Below, piece by piece: positions 59,400-64,000 of a stretch of 64,000 nucleotides of DNA. Every line of letters begins with the position of its first letter. The first letter of the stretch is position 1. Position numbers and translations under genes: made by a program. A model generated the notes under the pieces. The model had not been told where the DNA came from, did not search any database, and saw only the letters and a program-made list of their open reading frames with translations. Source of the stretch: Roseburia_C sp900315735 (GTDB lineage: Bacteria > Bacillota > Clostridia > Lachnospirales > Lachnospiraceae); the NCBI GenBank assembly GCA_052118425.1, contig JBQKHF010000012.1; one strand, 5' to 3'.

Positions 59400-61088
59400 T
59401 TACGTCCGCCGCAGCTGTTCAAAGGTCTGATAGAGATTTAATGTTCCAAATCCCCATTCCCGGTTCGGATAGACTCTGCTTTCTAACCGCACTGCACCAC
59501 GGATAAAATCATTTTTAATTTCTGCATTTGTAATATCGGTATTATAACCACGCTCTACTGCCCATTCCAGATACAGTGCTGCAGCTCCTGCCGTAATTGC
59601 TGCCGCAATGCTGCTGCCGCTTCTTGTCTCGAAACGGTTGCCCGGTGCCGATCCAATCACATTGACACCCGGTGCCGCAAAATCCGGCTTTATCTGTCCC
59701 GATGCGGTGTATCCTCTGCTGGAATTAAGATAAATACTGCCATTTCCGGCATTGTATCCACCGGCCGTCATCGGTGCGGCTGCATTTCCCGGCATCGTAA
59801 TCGTCGTATCCGGATTAGAGCGGATAAAGGAAATATCACCGGCAATCAGTCCGGTAATCGGAAGCCACATATGATATCTTCCTTCTATACTATAGTCCCC
59901 GGTCACTTCAATCGTCCAGATACCTCTGGTGGGCCGGTCAAACCGGATATAAATAAGCTGATCTCCGGTAGCAGTGCCAACAATGCGATAATCAATGGTA
60001 ACCTGCGTATTTTCAAATACAAATCGATAAACTTCTCTGCCATCCTGCTGCACCCGGACTCCCGCCGTCCGCTCTCCCGTTGGTGATATAATCCGCACAG
60101 AATAAAGCTCCGGTGCCTTTGCCCACATTTCAATATGAAAACCTGCCACCGCATCTTCCACATTTACTTCCACCACATCACTCTGCTGCCCGAATGCAAC
60201 TTCTCCATAATAATGGTGTCTGGCGGTTGCTTCATTTCCTGCCGCTACCACAACTGCTGTATTCCGCTTTAAGGAAACATAATTAAGATAATTAGAAATC
60301 ACGCTGTTTCCACTGTGGTCTCCGGAATTACTTCCAAGGCCAAGATAAATCACCAAGGGGCGGCGATATCGTTCCGCCAGTCTGGTCAGATATGCCACCC
60401 CCGCCATAATATCATTTTCCTGATAAGCCTTTGCGCCTTCCGGAATATAATAAAAACGCCTCAAATATTCCTTTGCCGGCTTCAGCTTTACCATGGCAAT
60501 CTGTGCATAAGGAGCCACTCCGGCGAATTTTTCGGAAAGGTCTTCGCTTCCTGCCGCCAGTCCTGCCATAAATGTGCCATGTCCGTCCTCATCCCGGTGG
60601 GGCACTACCCGAAGGGGGGCATCCGTTGACAATGCCATGTCAATCTGTTCTTTCGTATATTCCGTTCCATAGAGGAATCCCTCCGGCGTATCACCACTTC
60701 GAATGCTTTGATCCCAGATTCTTAAAATCCGGCTGCTGCCATCGGAATTGCGAAATACTTCATTCTGATAATCGATTCCGGTATCCACAAATCCAATCAG
60801 AACACCCTGTCCCCTTAAGGCAAGGTTCGACTGGCTCTGTACCCTTATGATTCCGCTTGCCTGCAATGCCTCTTCATCTAATGTGGTAAAACATTTGGGA
60901 ATTGCCGAATAGGTATACTGGTCAATATCCAGCTTCGGCAAGCCTGCACTCTGTAAATAGAGTACGTTAAAATCCTTATCAATATTCTGTATACAGCCTT
61001 CCGGAAGATATTCATTTTCAAGACTCAGATAAGAAACCAGAAGGTCATAATAATCTTCCGAATATGGTGCATCTTTGCAATCCGCCAT
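59400..61088 (-). CDS. Csp-like S8 subtilase
   Basis: 562 residues. Asp102 in FVDTGIDY, His170 in DEDGHGTFMAG and Ser493 in SGSSIAAA form the subtilisin triad, so it looks active. An insertion of about 130 residues lies before the serine region (residues 290-420), as in clostridial CspB-type germination proteases. There is no signal peptide. GGAG lies five bases before the ATG. With dpaAB it fits a spore former, but vegetative homologues exist. Confidence 0.88.
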   Translation of the reverse strand: MADCKDAPYSEDYYDLLVSYLSLENEYLPEGCIQNIDKDFNVLYLQSAGLPKLDIDQYTYSAIPKCFTTLDEEALQASGIIRVQSQSNLALRGQGVLIGFVDTGIDYQNEVFRNSDGSSRILRIWDQSIRSGDTPEGFLYGTEYTKEQIDMALSTDAPLRVVPHRDEDGHGTFMAGLAAGSEDLSEKFAGVAPYAQIAMVKLKPAKEYLRRFYYIPEGAKAYQENDIMAGVAYLTRLAERYRRPLVIYLGLGSNSGDHSGNSVISNYLNYVSLKRNTAVVVAAGNEATARHHYYGEVAFGQQSDVVEVNVEDAVAGFHIEMWAKAPELYSVRIISPTGERTAGVRVQQDGREVYRFVFENTQVTIDYRIVGTATGDQLIYIRFDRPTRGIWTIEVTGDYSIEGRYHMWLPITGLIAGDISFIRSNPDTTITMPGNAAAPMTAGGYNAGNGSIYLNSSRGYTASGQIKPDFAAPGVNVIGSAPGNRFETRSGSSIAAAITAGAAALYLEWAVERGYNTDITNAEIKNDFIRGAVRLESRVYPNREWGFGTLNLYQTFEQLRRT

Positions 61089-61117
61089 AAAAACTCCGGC
61101 ACATATTTTCTTTTATT

Positions 61118-62560
61118 TTATTCGTTTACCGGTAATGCTGCCACTCCACGCATAGTGATAAGCGGGCCGCCCTTTTTCTCAATATAATCTCTTGTAATCG
61201 TTACCTGGCCGATGTTTTCGTCCTTTGGAATCTCATACATGATATCTAACATAAATTCTTCGATAATGGAACGAAGCGCTCTGGCTCCGACCTTCTTCTC
61301 TTTTGCTTTCTCTGCAATTGCCCGCAGTGCATCTTCTTCAAATACCAGATTGACTTCATCTAATGCCAGTAGTTTCTGATACTGCTTGATAATAGCATTT
61401 TTCGGCTCCTTTAAAATACGAACCAGCATATCAACGGTAAGCGATTCCAAGGTAAAGAGAATCGGAAGTCTTCCGATAAACTCCGGTATCATTCCAAACT
61501 TCTTTACATCTTCTACTGTTACTTTCTGTAACAGATTTTCATCGTTATCATATTTATCTTTTAAATCTGCCTGGAAACCAATGGACGCCTGCTTATTGAG
61601 ACGCTCTTTGATAATCTCTTCAATATCAGGGAAAGCTCCACCACAGATAAAAAGAATATTCTTGGTATTGACGGTAACCATCGGAACCATGGCATTCTTG
61701 CTGCTGGCTCCCACCGGCACTTCCACTTCTGCTCCTTCAAGAAGCTTTAACATTCCCTGCTGCACAGATTCTCCGCTGACATCACGCTGGTTGGTATTCT
61801 TCTTCTTGGCAATTTTATCAATCTCATCAATGAAAATGATACCATGCTCTGCCCGCTCTACATCATTATCTGCTGCTGCCAGTAATTTGCTGACAACGCT
61901 TTCGATATCGTCTCCAATATAACCTGCCTCAGTTAAGGATGTTGCATCTGTAATTGCCAGCGGCACATCCAGAAGTCTTGCCAGTGTCTTAACCAGATAA
62001 GTCTTACCACTTCCGGTCGGTCCAATCATCAACATATTGGATTTCTCAATTTCAATATCGTCCATCGTATCGGTTGCCACACGTTTATAATGATTGTAAA
62101 CTGCCACAGACATTACCTTCTTGGCATATTCCTGTCCAACCACATATTCATCTAAGCTTGCTTTAATCTTATGTGGTGCCGGAATCTTCTTAATATCCAG
62201 TTTCGGAGCTTCTGCTTTTTCTTCTTTGGTTTTCTTTTTCTTAATCTTCTGGCTCTGTGGCATAAAGCCCTGCAGATCAGAAAGATTAATCATGCTGATA
62301 TTCGGCATCTGACCATTCTGCATAAAATCCCCCATTGGGAATCCTGAGTTATTCATGCTGTCGAAGGTTCTCTGCATACAATCTTTACAAATGCAGATGT
62401 TATTTGGAATCTTTATCATCTTACCGGCAACGCTTTCCGGTCTGCGGCAGATGTAACAGATTTCTTCATATTCATCCTTCTTCTCATCTGTGGTCTCTTT
62501 CTTTGTCTCTTCTACAGTATCTATATTTTCAAGTTCTCTCTTGTCTTCATTCTCTGCCAT
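61118..62560 (-). CDS. clpX: ClpX-type AAA+ unfoldase with extended N-terminus
   Basis: 480 residues, about 55 longer than usual. After an acidic extension (1-32) comes a zinc site (Cys35, Cys38, Cys58, Cys61), then a Met/Asn-rich linker and a very basic stretch KIKKKKTKEEK (105-115). The AAA+ domain has Walker A GPTGSGKT (180-187), Walker B IIFIDEID (241-248), pore GYIG (213-216) and SIGF, the IGF-type ClpP-binding loop. It lies alone without clpP; it may be a paralogue of the main ClpX. AGGAG precedes the ATG. Confidence 0.9.
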   Translation of the reverse strand: MAENEDKRELENIDTVEETKKETTDEKKDEYEEICYICRRPESVAGKMIKIPNNICICKDCMQRTFDSMNNSGFPMGDFMQNGQMPNISMINLSDLQGFMPQSQKIKKKKTKEEKAEAPKLDIKKIPAPHKIKASLDEYVVGQEYAKKVMSVAVYNHYKRVATDTMDDIEIEKSNMLMIGPTGSGKTYLVKTLARLLDVPLAITDATSLTEAGYIGDDIESVVSKLLAAADNDVERAEHGIIFIDEIDKIAKKKNTNQRDVSGESVQQGMLKLLEGAEVEVPVGASSKNAMVPMVTVNTKNILFICGGAFPDIEEIIKERLNKQASIGFQADLKDKYDNDENLLQKVTVEDVKKFGMIPEFIGRLPILFTLESLTVDMLVRILKEPKNAIIKQYQKLLALDEVNLVFEEDALRAIAEKAKEKKVGARALRSIIEEFMLDIMYEIPKDENIGQVTITRDYIEKKGGPLITMRGVAALPVNE

Positions 62561-62727
62561 ATCTAATTCTCCTATTCTCTCAAATCTGTTTTAGGATTCT
62601 AAAACATTGCTTTTATTATAATTCATGCCGGTTTTAATCTCAACCATCGCAGCCATAATTTTATAAAATCTTCACATATGACATAACTTGACTTTTTTTG
62701 TTATTTTTCGTATTTACCAACCAATAA

Positions 62728-62756
62728 TTGACATTCCCACCAGATAATGCTAAACT
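62728..62756 (+). promoter_or_regulatory. Promoter of the small membrane protein and lgt
   Basis: TTGACA (62728-62733), 17 bases and TAAACT (62751-62756) with a preceding TGC form a strong plus-strand promoter 46 bases before the ATG at 62803. Confidence 0.8.
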
Positions 62757-62802
62757 TTTAATGTAATTTATTAAATTTTTATAAACCAAGGAGGACTTGA
62801 AA

Positions 62803-63045
62803 ATGGGCGTTGCATCATTAGTATTAGGAATTATTGCAATCGTTGTTGATGTATTCACTGTTGGTGTTTACGGATGGATTGGAGCAATCTTAGGTCTTGT
62901 AGGAACTATCTTAGGTGCTATCGGACATAAGAACCAGGCTAAATGTGCTACCGGTGGACTTGTATGTTCTATCATCGGATTAGTATTAGGCTTACTGCTT
63001 TACATCGCATGTGTTGCATGTGTTGCATCTGCAGGTTTGTTATAA
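62803..63045 (+). CDS. Small two- or three-helix membrane protein
   Basis: 80 residues with three hydrophobic segments (about 1-20, 22-42, 52-79) separated by KNQAKC. The glycine pattern GAILGLVGTILGAIG is like DUF4190-type proteins. Function unknown. GGAGG lies eight bases before the ATG at 62803, which I prefer to the TTG at 62797. It is 29 bases upstream of lgt and probably co-transcribed. Confidence 0.82.
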   Translation: MGVASLVLGIIAIVVDVFTVGVYGWIGAILGLVGTILGAIGHKNQAKCATGGLVCSIIGLVLGLLLYIACVACVASAGLL

Positions 63046-63074
63046 TAAAATCGACTTTTTAAAAGGGTGATAAT

Positions 63075-63860
63075 ATGTCGATTTATCTTAACATTCTGGG
63101 ATTTCATATCCCATCATACGGACTTATGATTACCCTTGGGGTAATCCTTGCAAATGTATTTGCACTTTACCCCCTTAAGAAATATAAGTTGATTTTTGAT
63201 GATTTTCTTATATTAGAAGCATACACATTACTTGGCGCCTTTGTGGGCGCCAAGCTTTTGTATCTTATCATTTCTTATCGGGAGATTGACTGGTCCCGTT
63301 TTTTTGAACCCAGGTATTTTAATTATATCATGTCAGGCGGATTTGTATTCTATGGCGGACTCATTGGTGGACTTCTCTGCTTTCTTTTTGCCGGAAAATT
63401 CCATCACATCGACAGCAAGCCGTATATCACACACCTGATTTATCTGATTCCATGGATTCATGGTTTCGGACGCATCGGCTGTTTTCTTGCCGGCTGCTGC
63501 TATGGTATTCCATATACCGGTCCCTTTGCCGTACAGTTTCCGGAAGGCTCACTGGCACCATCGGATACGACACTTTTTCCGGTTCAGTTAGTAGAAGCAA
63601 TCTGTCTTCTGATTCTTGCGATTGTACTTGCTGTGCTGGATTTAAAGAAATCTTATCCTCATACCATTGCCGTTTATTTTATCGCCTATGGTATTCTCCG
63701 GTTCCTGTTAGAATATGTGCGCTACGATGCCATCCGTGGCCATCTCTTAGCACTCTCCACTTCCCAGTGGATTAGTCTTGGATTTGTAATTGGAACCATA
63801 TGCTACCTTATCCGGGCAGCACACAGAAAGTATCAGGTAAATAACTCGCATCTTGAGTAA
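63075..63860 (+). CDS. lgt: Prolipoprotein diacylglyceryl transferase
   Basis: 261 residues, about seven membrane helices. It attaches diacylglycerol to lipobox cysteines. The signature HGFGRIGCFLAGCCYG is complete, as are SYGLMITLGV and GGFVFYGGLIGG. AAAAGGG precedes the start. The enzyme modifies substrates such as the lipoprotein at 55660. The nearby LspA-like protein could act after it. Confidence 0.95.
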   Translation: MSIYLNILGFHIPSYGLMITLGVILANVFALYPLKKYKLIFDDFLILEAYTLLGAFVGAKLLYLIISYREIDWSRFFEPRYFNYIMSGGFVFYGGLIGGLLCFLFAGKFHHIDSKPYITHLIYLIPWIHGFGRIGCFLAGCCYGIPYTGPFAVQFPEGSLAPSDTTLFPVQLVEAICLLILAIVLAVLDLKKSYPHTIAVYFIAYGILRFLLEYVRYDAIRGHLLALSTSQWISLGFVIGTICYLIRAAHRKYQVNNSHLE

Positions 63861-63864
63861 ACAC

Positions 63865-63935
63865 CTCTCGGTTGAGATAATTGAAAAAGCTGAAAAAGTT
63901 CACAACTTTTTACACTTTTTAAACCGAGGAGGATA
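63865..63935 (+). promoter_or_regulatory. Leader hairpins over the ribosome-binding site of the last gene
   Basis: CTCGGTT (63867-63873) can pair with AACCGAG just before the GGAGG at about 63929-63933, and AAAAAGTT-CAC-AACTTTTT forms a perfect inner hairpin. The outer pairing would partly hide the ribosome-binding site; the inner one could be the lgt terminator. Confidence 0.5.
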
Positions 63936-63941
63936 TTCCAT

Positions 63942-64000
63942 ATGGATACACGTTTGGCAAAACGAAATTACAGCATTCAGCAATGGAAAGCCATCATTCA
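63942..64000 (+). CDS. Start of a gene, possibly IS66-family helper TnpA (partial)
   Basis: Only 19 residues are visible, MDTRLAKRNYSIQQWKAII and one more, preceded by GAGGAGG. The basic start followed by QQWKAII resembles the N-terminus of the small IS66 accessory protein TnpA, but 19 residues cannot prove it. If right, an IS66-type element begins at the right edge of the window, just after lgt. Confidence 0.4.
   Translation, partial: MDTRLAKRNYSIQQWKAII

Overview
The window reads as the chromosome of a low-GC, Gram-positive anaerobe, most likely a spore-forming Lachnospiraceae-type clostridium. The reasons are two dipicolinate synthase genes (dpaA, dpaB), a Csp-like subtilase, a SpoVB/MurJ-type flippase, Rrf2-controlled sufCB, a tandem-OB single-strand binding protein, luxS with mtnN, two beta-glucoside PTS loci and strong AGGAGG ribosome-binding sites almost throughout. 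Most genes are ordinary housekeeping or sugar-uptake genes. I saw no complete IS, no prophage and no CRISPR array. One tRNA gene (Leu-CAA) is present.

Layout. 1-1.5 kb: start of sufB, then sufC and an Rrf2 regulator with its promoter (minus strand). 1.6-3.2 kb: an MqsR-like toxin with a Panacea-domain MqsA-like antitoxin, with promoter, palindromic operator and terminator. 3.3-6.6 kb: gap-pgk-tpiA glycolytic cluster. 6.8-8.5 kb: hisJ flanked by two very long inverted-repeat elements. 8.5-15.7 kb: licT-bglF-bglA-ptsI-HAD beta-glucoside operon with two RAT/terminator switches. 15.8-19.5 kb: mnmA with a cysteine desulfurase, and the divergent flippase. 19.5-23.4 kb: FtsX-type permease and its ATPase. 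23.5-25 kb: a third long inverted repeat and a three-gene XRE operon. 25-32 kb: MATE exporter, tRNA-Leu, lysA, a two-component system and azlCD. 32-34.6 kb: lytic transglycosylase, a 94-bp tandem repeat, mtnN and luxS. 34.9-41 kb: second beta-glucoside locus (PRD regulator, EIIBC, MBL-fold hydrolase, GH1) and a DNA glycosylase. 41-48 kb: alpha/beta hydrolase, asnA, dapB, dapA under a lysine riboswitch, a corrinoid adenosyltransferase, SSB and typA. 48.5-51 kb: ECF S-component, DUF4430 protein, RsiV-like anti-sigma and SigV-like sigma factor with an ECF-type promoter. 51-64 kb: asnB, dpaAB, degV, transglutaminase lipoprotein, cold-shock protein, LspA-like protein, ldh, Csp-like protease, clpX, a small membrane protein, lgt and the start of a possible IS66 helper gene.

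The most interesting non-genic signal is a family of three dispersed, unannotated elements (about 6833-7352, 8266-8531, 23463-23832). Each folds into one long hairpin whose tip is a three-way junction: GGCAAC/GTTGCC closes two hairpins that both end in an ATCC-type loop. Between copies the sequence changes but pairing is kept at several helix positions. That is the pattern expected of a selected RNA or single-stranded DNA structure. A second family of short palindromic repeats (core GAGAAAC / GTTTCTC) occurs at least six times and usually lies directly beyond a minus-strand terminator. A 94-bp tandem hairpin array sits between the transglycosylase and mtnN. All structural and covariation statements were made by eye.
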